Origin: Arthrobacter sp. EM1
Lineage (GTDB): Bacteria; Actinomycetota; Actinomycetes; Actinomycetales; Micrococcaceae
NCBI RefSeq assembly: GCF_029964055.1
Contig: NZ_CP124836.1
Coordinates: 1,674,001-1,738,000, forward strand
Length of the DNA stretch: 64,000 nt
Reading direction: 5' to 3'
Shown here: positions 6,750-15,549 of the stretch, in pieces
Numbering within the stretch: position 1 is the stretch's first letter
Layout of the letters: each line of letters starts with the position of its first letter
Made by a program: the position numbers and the translations under genes
The notes under the pieces: model-generated
The model's input: the letters and a program-made list of their open reading frames with translations, nothing else
Database searches by the model: none
Told to the model about the DNA's origin: nothing

Positions 6750-9101
6750 CTACCGCAGCTGCGCCGCGCCGGATGCCGGCGAGCTCGAACTGTTCGCTGC
6801 CTGGTCCGGGCTGGGCTCAAGCCTGACGATAACGGCCTTGGACACCGGCGTGTTGCTGCCGTCGGCCGTATGGTCCAGGGGCACCAGCACGTTGGCCTCC
6901 GGGTAGTAGGCGGCGGCGCAGCCCCGTGCGGTCGGGTAGGACACCACGCGGAACTTCCGGATAATACGCTCCACGCCATCCCGGTACTCGCCCCGGATGT
7001 CAACCAACATTCCGTCGGCAAGGCCCAGCTCCACGATGTCGTCCGGGTTCACGAAGACCACATCGCGGCCCTTCTTGATACCCCGGTAGCGGTCATTGTG
7101 CCCGTAGATGGTGGTGTTGAACTGGTCATGGGAGCGCATGGTCTGCAGGATCAGGGTTCCCTCCGGCTTCTGCACGTGCTCCAGATCGTTGACAGTCAGC
7201 ACAGCTTTGCCGGTCGGGGTGGGGAACGTCCGGGAATCCCGCGGTCCGTTCTCGAGAATGAAGCCACCTTCCTGCCTGATCCTGGTGTTGTAGTCCTCGC
7301 AACCGCCCACGACCTGCGAAATGTGGTCACGGACCAGGTCGTAGTTCTTCTCGAAGCCGTCCCAGTCGGCCTTGATCCGGTCCCCAACCAGCGCTTTGCC
7401 GAGCCGGCTGACAATCGCCGTCTCGGACAGCAAGTGGTGCGAGACCGGTTCAACGCTTCCCCAGGAAGGGTGCACGGCGCAGACGGTATCCTCCACGGAG
7501 ACGAACTGCGGTCCGGACTCCTGGATGTCAATCTCCGTCCGGCCCATCGTGGGCAGGATCAGTGCCTCCGCGCCTGTCACAGCGTGGGAGCGGTTGAGTT
7601 TCGTGGATACCTGCACGGAAAGCTCAGTTCCCGCCATGGCCGCTTCGGTGGCGTTGGTGTCTGCCATGGCGCCTACAAAGTTTCCGCCGAGAGCCATAAA
7701 GAACCTGATCCCTCCATCGCGCATTTTGTTGATGGTTTCCACGGCGTCCACACCGTGTTCCCGGGGCGGTTCGAAGCCGAACTCATCGCCGAGGGCGTCC
7801 ATAAAGGACTGCGGCATCTGCTCCCAGATACCCATGGTGCGGTCGCCCTGGACGTTGCTGTGCCCCCGGATAGGGGAGGCTCCGGCGCCGGGCTTGCCCA
7901 TGTTTCCACGCAACAGCAGCAGGTTGATGATCTCCTTAATGGTTGCCACGCCCTTCTTCTGCTGCGTGATGCCCATGGCCCAGGTGATAATGACTTTCTC
8001 GGCTTTCAGGTAGCGCGACGCGAGTTCGTCAATTTCTTCGGTTCGCAGGCCGGTCGCAGCCAGGACCGCTCCCTCGTCTAGGTAGCTGAGGTGTTCCTTG
8101 AGCTCATCGAGTCCTTCGCAGTGCGCGGCCAGGAACTCGTGGTCCAGCACGGTGCCGGGGTTTTGTGCCTCAGCGTCGAGCACACGTTTGGAGATTGCCT
8201 GCAGCAGCGCCATGTCACCGCCGATGCGGATGTGCAGGAACTGGTCAGCGATTTCCGTGCCGCGGCCAACGATGCCTTTGACCTTCTGCGGGTTCTTGTA
8301 GCGGCGCAGCCCGGCCTCCGGCAGGGGATTGACAGCAACGATTTCGCCGCCGTTTTCCTTGCAGGCTTCCAGCTCGGTAAGCATCCGCGGGTGATTGGTG
8401 CCCGGGTTCTGGCCCATGATGATGATCAGGTCGGCATTGGCGTAGTCGTCGAAACTGACGGTTGCCTTGCCAATGCCGATGGTCTGGCCCATGGCCCAGC
8501 CCGAGGACTCGTGGCACATGTTGGAACAGTCCGGCAGGTTGTTCGTGCCATAGCCGCGGACCATCAACTGGTAGAGGAAGGCGGCTTCATTGGACGTGCG
8601 GCCGCTGGTGTAAAACGCTGCCTCGTCGGGTGAGTCCAGGCCCTTGAGCTTGTCCGCGACGATCCGGATCGCCTCCGGCCAGCTCACCGGCTTGTAGTGG
8701 TCCTCGCCGGCCGGTTTGTGGACGGGCTCGGTAAGCCGGCCCTGCATTCCCAGCCAGTATTCGGAGCGGGTCCGCAGTTCGCTGACGGAATGCTCCGCCC
8801 AGAACTCACTGCCAATGACCACCGGAGTCGCCTCCCAGGTGACAGCCTTTGCGCCGTTTTCACAAAACTCGAAGGTCTTGCGGTGCTTCGGGTCCGGCCA
8901 CGCGCAGCTCGGGCAGTCGAAACCCTTCTTCTGATTCATCGCCAGAACGGTCTTGCGCGTCCGGTTCACACCCATGTGCTCGATGGCAGGCACCATGGAG
9001 TGCATCACTCCGGGGATGCCGGCGGCCCAGTCCTTTGGACCGTCTCCGACCACGAGGTCCTTGTCGTCGTATTCCTCGACCTGGGGGTTCTTGCTGGTCA
9101 C
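6750..9101 (-). CDS. FdhF/YdeP-family molybdopterin oxidoreductase
   Basis: 783 aa; start GTG 9101 with AAGGGA about 8 nt upstream. It resembles the formate dehydrogenase-like YdeP branch: N-terminal CPSCAWPDP (Cys63, Cys66) with Cys80, then CSNMCHESSG, where Cys196 aligns with the Sec/Cys molybdenum ligand of formate dehydrogenase H. GQNPGTNHPRML and RGHSNVQGDRTMG are bis-MGD binding segments; a molydopterin-dinucleotide domain fills the last ~130 residues. The cysteine spacing (C-x2-C-x13-C) is not the usual C-x2-C-x3-C-x26-C, so an Fe-S cluster is uncertain. E. coli YdeP is linked to acid resistance, but its substrate is unknown. Calling it formate dehydrogenase would be overreach. Confidence 0.9.
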   Translation of the reverse strand: MTSKNPQVEEYDDKDLVVGDGPKDWAAGIPGVMHSMVPAIEHMGVNRTRKTVLAMNQKKGFDCPSCAWPDPKHRKTFEFCENGAKAVTWEATPVVIGSEFWAEHSVSELRTRSEYWLGMQGRLTEPVHKPAGEDHYKPVSWPEAIRIVADKLKGLDSPDEAAFYTSGRTSNEAAFLYQLMVRGYGTNNLPDCSNMCHESSGWAMGQTIGIGKATVSFDDYANADLIIIMGQNPGTNHPRMLTELEACKENGGEIVAVNPLPEAGLRRYKNPQKVKGIVGRGTEIADQFLHIRIGGDMALLQAISKRVLDAEAQNPGTVLDHEFLAAHCEGLDELKEHLSYLDEGAVLAATGLRTEEIDELASRYLKAEKVIITWAMGITQQKKGVATIKEIINLLLLRGNMGKPGAGASPIRGHSNVQGDRTMGIWEQMPQSFMDALGDEFGFEPPREHGVDAVETINKMRDGGIRFFMALGGNFVGAMADTNATEAAMAGTELSVQVSTKLNRSHAVTGAEALILPTMGRTEIDIQESGPQFVSVEDTVCAVHPSWGSVEPVSHHLLSETAIVSRLGKALVGDRIKADWDGFEKNYDLVRDHISQVVGGCEDYNTRIRQEGGFILENGPRDSRTFPTPTGKAVLTVNDLEHVQKPEGTLILQTMRSHDQFNTTIYGHNDRYRGIKKGRDVVFVNPDDIVELGLADGMLVDIRGEYRDGVERIIRKFRVVSYPTARGCAAAYYPEANVLVPLDHTADGSNTPVSKAVIVRLEPSPDQAANSSSSPASGAAQLR

Positions 9102-9315
9102 GTGAACTTCCCTTCTGCAACCACCGCCTGTTTAGGCTGCGCTTCACTGATACCAAGCAGACTACCTTTTTGTCCTGAGACGGGCCTAGTAGTTGGCCCG
9201 GAGCGCCGGAAGGAATTCACCGTCGACGGCGGCGCCGCGGTTACGTAGCATGTGCGGTAGGCGGTGCGGCCAAAGTGAATCAGGGAGAGCCGGCCCGAAT
9301 CCGAAAGGGTCTTAG

Positions 9316-10143
9316 ATGCCGGAGCAAAAGGTAACGCTGGCGGGCTTCACCGAGTCGACCTTCAGCCACGGCGGCATCCACCACCAGGTGTTCCGGGCGG
9401 GAGCGGGCCCGGCGGTGGTCCTGATCCACGAGGTCCCCGGGATCCACCCGGGCGTGTTGGACCTGGCGCGCAGGCTGATCGAGAGCGGATTCACGGTCTA
9501 TCTTCCTTCCATGTTTGGGCGTCCCGGCGGAAAAGCGGGTGAGGGAATTGTGAAGTCAATAGCGAAAGTATGCGTCTCGCGCGAATTCGCCGTCCTGGCG
9601 AACCGGAGCAGTCCCGCCACAGGTTGGCTGTGCGCCCTTGCCGCTACCGCCCATCAGGAGTGCGGGGGTCCCGGCGTCGGGGCGATCGGCATGTGCATGA
9701 CCGGAAGCTTCGCGCTGGCCATGGCCCTGGAACCCGCAGTCCTCGCCCCTGTTATGAGCCAGCCAGCGCTGCCCGCGGGCCTGACGGCACGGCGGCGGGC
9801 CGCTGTAGGTTTGGACGACGTCGAACTGGACCGGGTGAAGGACCGGACCAGCCAGGGGCTGCGGCTCCTCGGATTGCGGTTCAGCAACGACCGGGCGTGC
9901 CCGGCAGAGCGATTCGAAACCATGCGGCGCGAATTCGGCGGGAGCTTCGAAGGGATAGAAATCGATTCCTCGCCGGGCAACCCGCTCGGAATCGCCCAGT
10001 CCGCACATTGTGTGCTGACCGTGGACCTGGTGGACACCCCGGGCCACCCGACCAGGGCGGCCCTTGACCGGACCATCGAATTCATCAGCGAGCGCCTGCT
10101 CCCGGGCCGTGCCGGTATTACAACACCCAATGAGGGGCCATGA
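9316..10143 (+). CDS. Dienelactone hydrolase family protein
   Basis: 275 aa alpha/beta hydrolase; AAAGGG lies 7 nt before the ATG. The nucleophile elbow is GMCMTG with Cys127, matching the cysteine nucleophile of dienelactone hydrolases; the oxyanion region is VVLIHEVPGIHPG (34-46) and a late histidine (DTPGHPTR) completes a probable Cys-Asp-His triad. Dienelactone hydrolase acts in chlorocatechol breakdown, but no catechol-pathway gene is near, so the real substrate is unknown. The stop overlaps the TspO start (ATGA), so the two are probably co-translated. Confidence 0.87.
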   Translation: MPEQKVTLAGFTESTFSHGGIHHQVFRAGAGPAVVLIHEVPGIHPGVLDLARRLIESGFTVYLPSMFGRPGGKAGEGIVKSIAKVCVSREFAVLANRSSPATGWLCALAATAHQECGGPGVGAIGMCMTGSFALAMALEPAVLAPVMSQPALPAGLTARRRAAVGLDDVELDRVKDRTSQGLRLLGLRFSNDRACPAERFETMRREFGGSFEGIEIDSSPGNPLGIAQSAHCVLTVDLVDTPGHPTRAALDRTIEFISERLLPGRAGITTPNEGP

Positions 10144-10655
10144 AACTGCGCACAGCCGTGTGGACCGCAGCAGCGACCGCCGCCACGGCAGCGGCCGGGG
10201 GCCTAGCCACCGATCCGGACAGCCGCTGGTACCGGGGGCTGCGGAAACCGGGCTGGCAGCCGCCGGTTATAGCCTTTCCAGTGGTCTGGACTGCCCTCTA
10301 TGCGGATCTCGCGGTCAGTTCCGCCGCCGCCCTGGACAGCGGCGAGGCGGAGGATCCGCCAGACGGCAGCATCGCAGCGGCGGAGACCCGTGCCTACCGG
10401 GGCGCCCTGGCAGTCAACTTGGTTCTTAACGCGACATGGAGTTGGCTTTTCTGGCGTGCCCGCCGGCCGTGGCTGGCAGCGGCGGAATGCGCTGTGCTGA
10501 CCGCAAGCAGCGCCGATCTGGTGCGTCGTACATATCAATTGAACCGCGGTGCAGGCGTGGCCCTGGCCCCCTACGCGTTGTGGTGTGGGTTCGCCGCCGT
10601 CCTGTCGGCGGCTATCGCGCGTCTCAATCCTGGTGCGGCCGGCGGCCGGCAGTAA
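10140..10655 (+). CDS. TspO/MBR family tryptophan-rich sensory protein
   Basis: 171 aa, five predicted membrane helices. Family motifs are WYRGLRKPGWQPP (residues ~30-42), WTALYADLA, and NLVLNATWSWLFWRARRP (~100-117). TspO proteins bind porphyrins and related ligands and affect tetrapyrrole or stress responses. A ~25-residue charged loop (DSGEAEDPPDGS) sits between helices 2 and 3. Its ATG overlaps the hydrolase stop, and its 3' end is only 9 bp from the convergent acyl-CoA ligase. Confidence 0.9.
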   Translation: MKLRTAVWTAAATAATAAAGGLATDPDSRWYRGLRKPGWQPPVIAFPVVWTALYADLAVSSAAALDSGEAEDPPDGSIAAAETRAYRGALAVNLVLNATWSWLFWRARRPWLAAAECAVLTASSADLVRRTYQLNRGAGVALAPYALWCGFAAVLSAAIARLNPGAAGGRQ

Positions 10656-10664
10656 TCCTTCGCC

Positions 10665-12452
10665 TCAGCGCACTGCCGCGAGGGTGTCCCGGATCTCGCG
10701 GCGCAGGACCTTGCCGATCAGCGAGCGGGGGAGCGTCTCAAGGACCACCACCCGGCGGGGTACCTTGTAGGCGGTCAGGTGTTTCCGGGCAAAGACCAGG
10801 AGCGAGTCGGTGTTAATGCTGGTGCCGGCGGCCGGCACGACTGCGGCGACCACGTCCTCGCCGCCGCCGGCGCGGGGCAGTCCGACGACGCAGACTTCGG
10901 CAACCCCCGGGAACGTGGCCATGACGTCTTCAACTTCGCTGGGCGAGACATTAAAGCCCCCGGTGATGATGAGTTCCTTGATCCGGTCACGAATGGTCAC
11001 GAAGTAGTCCTCGTCCACGGAGACGATGTCTCCGGTACGGAACCAACCGCCGTCGAGCAGGGCCTCCTCGGTCTCCACCGGCCGGTTCCAATAGCCGGCG
11101 AATACCTGCGGACCGCGGATCAGCAGTTCACCCTCCTCGCCCGCCGCACGGTCCAGCGCGACGTTCCTGGGATCCACCACCCGGATGTCGGTCAACGGGA
11201 AGGGTACCCCGACGGTGCCCGGCTTTCGGCTGGCGCCGAAAGGGTTGCCAATCGCGATCGGAGACGTTTCGGTGAGTCCGTAGCCCTCGATCAGGTAGCC
11301 GCCGGTCGCTTTTTCCCAGGTCTCCACGGTCGCCGTAGGCAGGTTCATCGCGCCGGAGATGGCAAAGCGGATGCTTCCCAGCCCAACGCCGCGTTCCGCC
11401 GCGGCCGCAGCGATCCGGTCGTAGATCGGCGGCACGGCCGGCAGGAAAGTCGCAGGGGACTTCTTGAGCGCCTTGAACACCAGATCGACGTCGAATTTAG
11501 GGAACAGGACCAGTTTCGCGCCGATACTCAAGGCAAACGTCATGCAGAGCGTCAGCCCGTAGGCATGGAACATCGGCAGCACCGCGTACACGGTCTCCCG
11601 GCCGTCCTTGAGCCCGGGCACCCAGGCCCTGCCCTGGGCGGCATTGGCTTGCAGATTGGCGTGGCTGAGCATGGCCGCTTTGGGCAACCCCGTGGTGCCG
11701 GAGGTGTACTGAAGGACCGCGACGTCCCGGGGTGCGGGGCGCGGATGATTCTTTTTGAGTCTGCCGGCGTCGAGGAGGTCCCGCCACGGCAGTACCGTTC
11801 GCGGGGCGGCTACGGGCCGGGCCTTCGGCTGCTTGCTGCCCACGGAGAGGGCGGCGCGGGCCTTACGGGCCGCCGGAACCGGAAGCCGCAGCGCCAGCCG
11901 CTGCAGCAGCGGCATCGCCGGAATGAGTTCCACCGAGACGATGCTGCGCAGCCCAACGTCGGCCGGCAACTGGCGGACCCGTTCCACCGCTTTATCCCAA
12001 ACAATTGCGACGACGGCCCCGTGATCCTCGAACTGGTGGCGCAGCTCCCGGTCCGTGTACAGCGGATTGTGCTCGACCACAACGGCGCCCAGGCGCAGCA
12101 CGGCATGGAAGGCAATGATGTGCTGCGGGCAGTTTGGCAGCACGAGGGCGACCCGGTCGCCGGCCTTGACGCCGAGCTTCTCCAGACCGGCGGCGGCCCG
12201 GCTGATCAGCGTGCCGAGCTCGCGGTAGCTGGTGCGGGCGCCGAAAAACTCCAGCGCGGTCTTCGACCCATAACGCCGCACCGACTTGTCCAGGAGGTCG
12301 ACGAGCGAGCCTTTCGGGAGCGCCAGGCGGGACGGTACGCCCGGCCCGTACGCGCGGGTCCAGGGGCGTTCGCTCCACGGCTGCCCATGTTCCCGGGCAG
12401 TATCCGCCGAAGCTGGGCCGGTGGACGAGCTCGACGTCGATGTCTTTTTCAT
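10665..12452 (-). CDS. Long-chain fatty-acid-CoA ligase (AMP-binding enzyme)
   Basis: 595 aa from the ATG at 12452 (AAGGA upstream); the open frame extends 75 codons further but that part lacks domain character. ANL-superfamily motifs appear in order: YTSGTTGLPKAAMLSHANL (P-loop), GYGLTETSP, YWNRPVETEEALLDGGWFRTGD, and the C-terminal lysine in PRSLIGKVLRRE. It adenylates a carboxylic acid and forms its CoA thioester; length and motifs suit a FadD-type acyl-CoA ligase. The N-terminal ~30 residues are Ser/Thr-rich and probably flexible. Divergent from the beta-CASP gene with a 216-bp shared upstream region. Confidence 0.9.
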   Translation of the reverse strand: MKKTSTSSSSTGPASADTAREHGQPWSERPWTRAYGPGVPSRLALPKGSLVDLLDKSVRRYGSKTALEFFGARTSYRELGTLISRAAAGLEKLGVKAGDRVALVLPNCPQHIIAFHAVLRLGAVVVEHNPLYTDRELRHQFEDHGAVVAIVWDKAVERVRQLPADVGLRSIVSVELIPAMPLLQRLALRLPVPAARKARAALSVGSKQPKARPVAAPRTVLPWRDLLDAGRLKKNHPRPAPRDVAVLQYTSGTTGLPKAAMLSHANLQANAAQGRAWVPGLKDGRETVYAVLPMFHAYGLTLCMTFALSIGAKLVLFPKFDVDLVFKALKKSPATFLPAVPPIYDRIAAAAAERGVGLGSIRFAISGAMNLPTATVETWEKATGGYLIEGYGLTETSPIAIGNPFGASRKPGTVGVPFPLTDIRVVDPRNVALDRAAGEEGELLIRGPQVFAGYWNRPVETEEALLDGGWFRTGDIVSVDEDYFVTIRDRIKELIITGGFNVSPSEVEDVMATFPGVAEVCVVGLPRAGGGEDVVAAVVPAAGTSINTDSLLVFARKHLTAYKVPRRVVVLETLPRSLIGKVLRREIRDTLAAVR

Positions 12453-12668
12453 GATCAGTCCTTGCCACTGCAATCCACAGGTGTTCGCGCGCCAGGAGGC
12501 CCGCCCAAAAAATCCTACCGGTGCCTGCGCGGTGCGGCTGCCGCGCCCGTGACTTTTGGCCCTATGGCCGGCCGCGGTGCGGGCGGAAGCTGAGGCTACA
12601 TCGCTTGCGCGGGTCAGCGCCGCCCCGTCGTGTTGATGCCGGTCATTCCAGGCGGGAACGGGAACACC

Positions 12669-14051
12669 ATGACGCACCAGCAGCCAACCCTCCGCTTCCT
12701 CGGAGCCACGGATACCGTCACAGGTTCCCGCTACCTGCTGGAAGCCGGCGGTAAACTGGTCCTGGTGGACTGCGGACTCTTCCAGGGCTACAAACGCAGC
12801 CGAGAACGCAACCGGACACCGTTTCCGGTCCCGCCGGAATCAATCGACGCCGTCGTCCTGACCCATGCGCATCTGGACCACACCGGTTACGTTCCCGTCC
12901 TGGTGCGCAATGGATTCGCCGGTCCGGTGATCGCCACTGAAGGCACCACCGACCTGTGCAAGCTGCTCCTTCCCGACAGCGGCTACCTGCAGGAGGAGGA
13001 AGCCCGGTACGCCACCCACAGGGGATCGGCCGGGCACAACCCGGCGCTGCCGCTCTACACCGCAGCTGACGCCGTCGCTTCGCTCAACAGTTTCACTGTC
13101 CGTGCTTTTGACGATCCACTGGACCTCGGCGGCGGGATGGTGCTGACGCTCCTGCCGGCGGGCCATATCCTCGGCGCCGCGCAGGTCCACGTGCGGATGG
13201 GCTCCCGGTCGGTGCACTTCACCGGGGACCTGGGACGGTCTGATGACCCGCTGATGTTCCCGCCACGGCCCCTGCCAGCGACCGACGTACTGGTCACTGA
13301 ATCGACCTACGGGAACCGGAAGCACTCCACCGTGGCTCCGGAGAAGCAACTGGCGGACATTATTAACCGGGTCGCGAAGCGCGGCGGCGTGGTGCTGGTC
13401 GCGGCGTTCGCCGTCGGCCGGGCCGAGACGTTGATGCTGCACCTGTCCCGGCTCCGCAGCAAGAACCTGATCCCGGACATCCCCGTGTACCTGAACAGCC
13501 CAATGGCGATCGATGCCTCCGGGATGTATCAGCGCCACCCCGAAGAGCACCGGCTTGGCGAGCAGGAATACCGGAACATGTACAAAATCGCCCGGCTCAC
13601 CCGCTCCGTTGATGAATCCAAGCTGCTGAACCTCCGCGGCGGCCCCATGATCATCATCTCCGCCAGCGGAATGCTCACCGGCGGAAGGATCCTGCACCAT
13701 CTCGCCGCCTACGGGCCGGATCCGAAGAACGCTGTGATCCTCAGCGGATACCAGGCCGGCGGCACCCGTGGCGCCGCCCTCGCGGCCGGCGGGCGCGAGC
13801 TCCGCGTTTATGGTGAGGACATCGTGGTCCGCGCTGAAGTGATCCAAATGGAAAGCCTCTCTGCGCACGCGGACGCCGACGGCATCATCGCGTGGATGAA
13901 GGCCGCCGAAACAGCACCACGGATGACTTACATCACCCACGGAGAGCCGGACGCCTCCGATGCCCTGCGCCTGCGGATCAAGCGTGAACTCGGCTGGCGG
14001 GCCCGGGTTCCCGAGCACCTCGAAACGATCTCCGTTGAGGAGCCCTGGTGA
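12669..14051 (+). CDS. Metallo-beta-lactamase / beta-CASP ribonuclease family protein
   Basis: 460 aa from the ATG at 12669; the frame opens 13 codons earlier without support. Metal ligands appear as THAHLDHTGY (His66, His68, Asp70, His71), the beta-CASP domain has ISASGMLTGGRILHHL, and the C-terminal RMMBL-like part ends with a conserved SAHAD. This is the CPSF73-like family of RNA-processing nucleases found widely in bacteria and archaea. Its stop overlaps the next gene's GTG. Association with the esterase-like and universal stress genes suggests a stress or hypoxia setting, as in the mycobacterial dormancy regulon (inference). Confidence 0.9.
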   Translation: MTHQQPTLRFLGATDTVTGSRYLLEAGGKLVLVDCGLFQGYKRSRERNRTPFPVPPESIDAVVLTHAHLDHTGYVPVLVRNGFAGPVIATEGTTDLCKLLLPDSGYLQEEEARYATHRGSAGHNPALPLYTAADAVASLNSFTVRAFDDPLDLGGGMVLTLLPAGHILGAAQVHVRMGSRSVHFTGDLGRSDDPLMFPPRPLPATDVLVTESTYGNRKHSTVAPEKQLADIINRVAKRGGVVLVAAFAVGRAETLMLHLSRLRSKNLIPDIPVYLNSPMAIDASGMYQRHPEEHRLGEQEYRNMYKIARLTRSVDESKLLNLRGGPMIIISASGMLTGGRILHHLAAYGPDPKNAVILSGYQAGGTRGAALAAGGRELRVYGEDIVVRAEVIQMESLSAHADADGIIAWMKAAETAPRMTYITHGEPDASDALRLRIKRELGWRARVPEHLETISVEEPW

Positions 14052-15361
14052 CCTCGGGCACCGCGAAATCCGCGGTATTGGCCGAAATACACTCGCTGGC
14101 CCGGCCCTTGACGACCGACCGGGACCTCAACGGGCTCGTCCGGCGGGCCGGGGACTGCCGGTTCGTCGCGATTGGCGAAGCGTCCCACGGAACACACGAG
14201 TTCTATACCTGGCGCGACACCCTCAGCAGGCGCCTGATCGAAGAGGAGGGCTATAACTGGATCGGTGTCGAGGGGGATTGGCCCGATTGCTGGCGGATCA
14301 ACCGCTGGGTGCGCGGCGAGACCGGGCAGGACCAGGGGGTCCATGCCCTGCTCGCGGGATTTGGACGCTGGCCCACCTGGCTGTGGGCGAACGAGGAAGT
14401 TGCGGCCTTCCTGGACTGGCTCCGAAGCTGGAATATCCGCCGTCCGATGAGCCGGCGGGTCGGTTTCTACGGGCTCGACGTGTACTCGCTCTGGGATTCG
14501 CTCCGAGAAATCATCAGTTGGCTTCGGGACAACGAGCCCGGCGCGGTACCCGCGGCCCTGCGAGCCTGGCAGTGCTTCGTGCCCCACCACGAAGACCCGC
14601 AAAGGTACGCCTGGAGCACGAGGCTGGTCCCGCAGTCCTGCGAGGCTGACGTCATCGCCCTCCTCACCGAGGTCAGAAGCAGGGTGTCCGGCCCGGGCGG
14701 GCACGACGAAGGAGCGTTCGACGCGGTGCAGAACGCCGAGGTGGCAGCCAACGCCGAGCACTATTACCGGATCATGGTCCGCGGTGACCGCCAGTCCTGG
14801 AACATCCGGGACCACCACATGGCCGATACCATCGACCGGCTCAGCAAACACCTGGGTGCCGACTCGAAGGGACTCATTTGGGCGCACAACACCCATGTGG
14901 GGGATGCCCGGGCTACGGATATGACGCAGGACGGGCTGGTGAACGTGGGGCAATTGCTGCGCGAACGGCACGCCGCCGAGGGCGTGCTGCTGGTGGGCCT
15001 CGCCTGCCACCGGGGCGGGGTAATCGCGGCGGACGCCTGGGGCAGCCACGAGCGGGTCCTGCCGGTTCCGGCCGCGCGCCCGGGCAGCCACGAGGATTTC
15101 CTGCACGAGGCACTGGGGGCGGAAGCGGTGCTGGAGTTCAATGCCGACAGGAACGGGCCTTGGCTCTCGAGCTGGCTTGGCCACCGGGCGATAGGTGTCC
15201 TCTACCACCCTGAGCGGGAGCTGGGGAATTACGTTCCGACCCGGATGGGTGAGCGCTACGACGCGCTGGTCTGGTTCGAGCACACCCGCCCGCTGCGACC
15301 GATTCACCATGAGGCTCCGCCGCGGGAACCGGAATTTGCAACTGAGCCGACCGGCTTCTAG
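14048..15361 (+). CDS. Erythromycin esterase family protein
   Basis: 437 aa; GTG start overlapping the upstream stop (GTGA). The family motif GEASHGTHEFY (Glu44, His47, His50) and the later WAHNTHVGDAR segment are active-site elements of the EreA/succinoglycan-type hydrolase family. Chromosomal actinobacterial members are common, and are fused to a phosphoribosyltransferase in mycobacteria (Rv2030c-like); they are not known macrolide-resistance enzymes, so no resistance function should be inferred. Likely in one transcription unit with the ribonuclease; its substrate is unknown. Confidence 0.87.
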   Translation: MTSGTAKSAVLAEIHSLARPLTTDRDLNGLVRRAGDCRFVAIGEASHGTHEFYTWRDTLSRRLIEEEGYNWIGVEGDWPDCWRINRWVRGETGQDQGVHALLAGFGRWPTWLWANEEVAAFLDWLRSWNIRRPMSRRVGFYGLDVYSLWDSLREIISWLRDNEPGAVPAALRAWQCFVPHHEDPQRYAWSTRLVPQSCEADVIALLTEVRSRVSGPGGHDEGAFDAVQNAEVAANAEHYYRIMVRGDRQSWNIRDHHMADTIDRLSKHLGADSKGLIWAHNTHVGDARATDMTQDGLVNVGQLLRERHAAEGVLLVGLACHRGGVIAADAWGSHERVLPVPAARPGSHEDFLHEALGAEAVLEFNADRNGPWLSSWLGHRAIGVLYHPERELGNYVPTRMGERYDALVWFEHTRPLRPIHHEAPPREPEFATEPTGF

Positions 15362-15400
15362 TCCGGGCCCGTTTCACGTCCGGGCCCGTTTCACGTCCCG
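15361..15400. repeat. Tandem 17-bp repeat, about 2.4 copies
   Basis: GTCCGGGCCCGTTTCAC occurs twice back to back (15361-15377, 15378-15394) and a third partial copy follows (GTCCCGG). It starts directly after the esterase-family stop codon. GGGCCC gives each unit a small palindrome, but there is no poly-T tract, so a terminator role is uncertain. Confidence 0.6.
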
Positions 15401-15549
15401 GCGCGGATGAGGCACCGGTGCGCGGGGCTTAAGCCCCTAACCGGCGGAGCAGCCCCGGCGGAGAATAAGGTGTCGGCGGACTCCCGGTACTGCCGCCCGG
15501 ATCACGCGAAGCAGGACAGACCCCGCTACGGAAAAGAGCACGATTCAGA

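Noticed and set aside
6750..9101. Formate dehydrogenase with selenocysteine
   Set aside because: No in-frame TGA; the ligand position is Cys196, and sequence wording is YdeP-like rather than FdhF of the hydrogenlyase.
9316..10143. Chlorocatechol degradation cluster
   Set aside because: Only a dienelactone hydrolase-like gene occurs; no dioxygenase, cycloisomerase or maleylacetate reductase is near.
14048..15361. Macrolide resistance gene (erythromycin esterase)
   Set aside because: The family motif is present, but chromosomal actinobacterial members are widespread and not known to confer resistance; there are no mobile-element signs around it.
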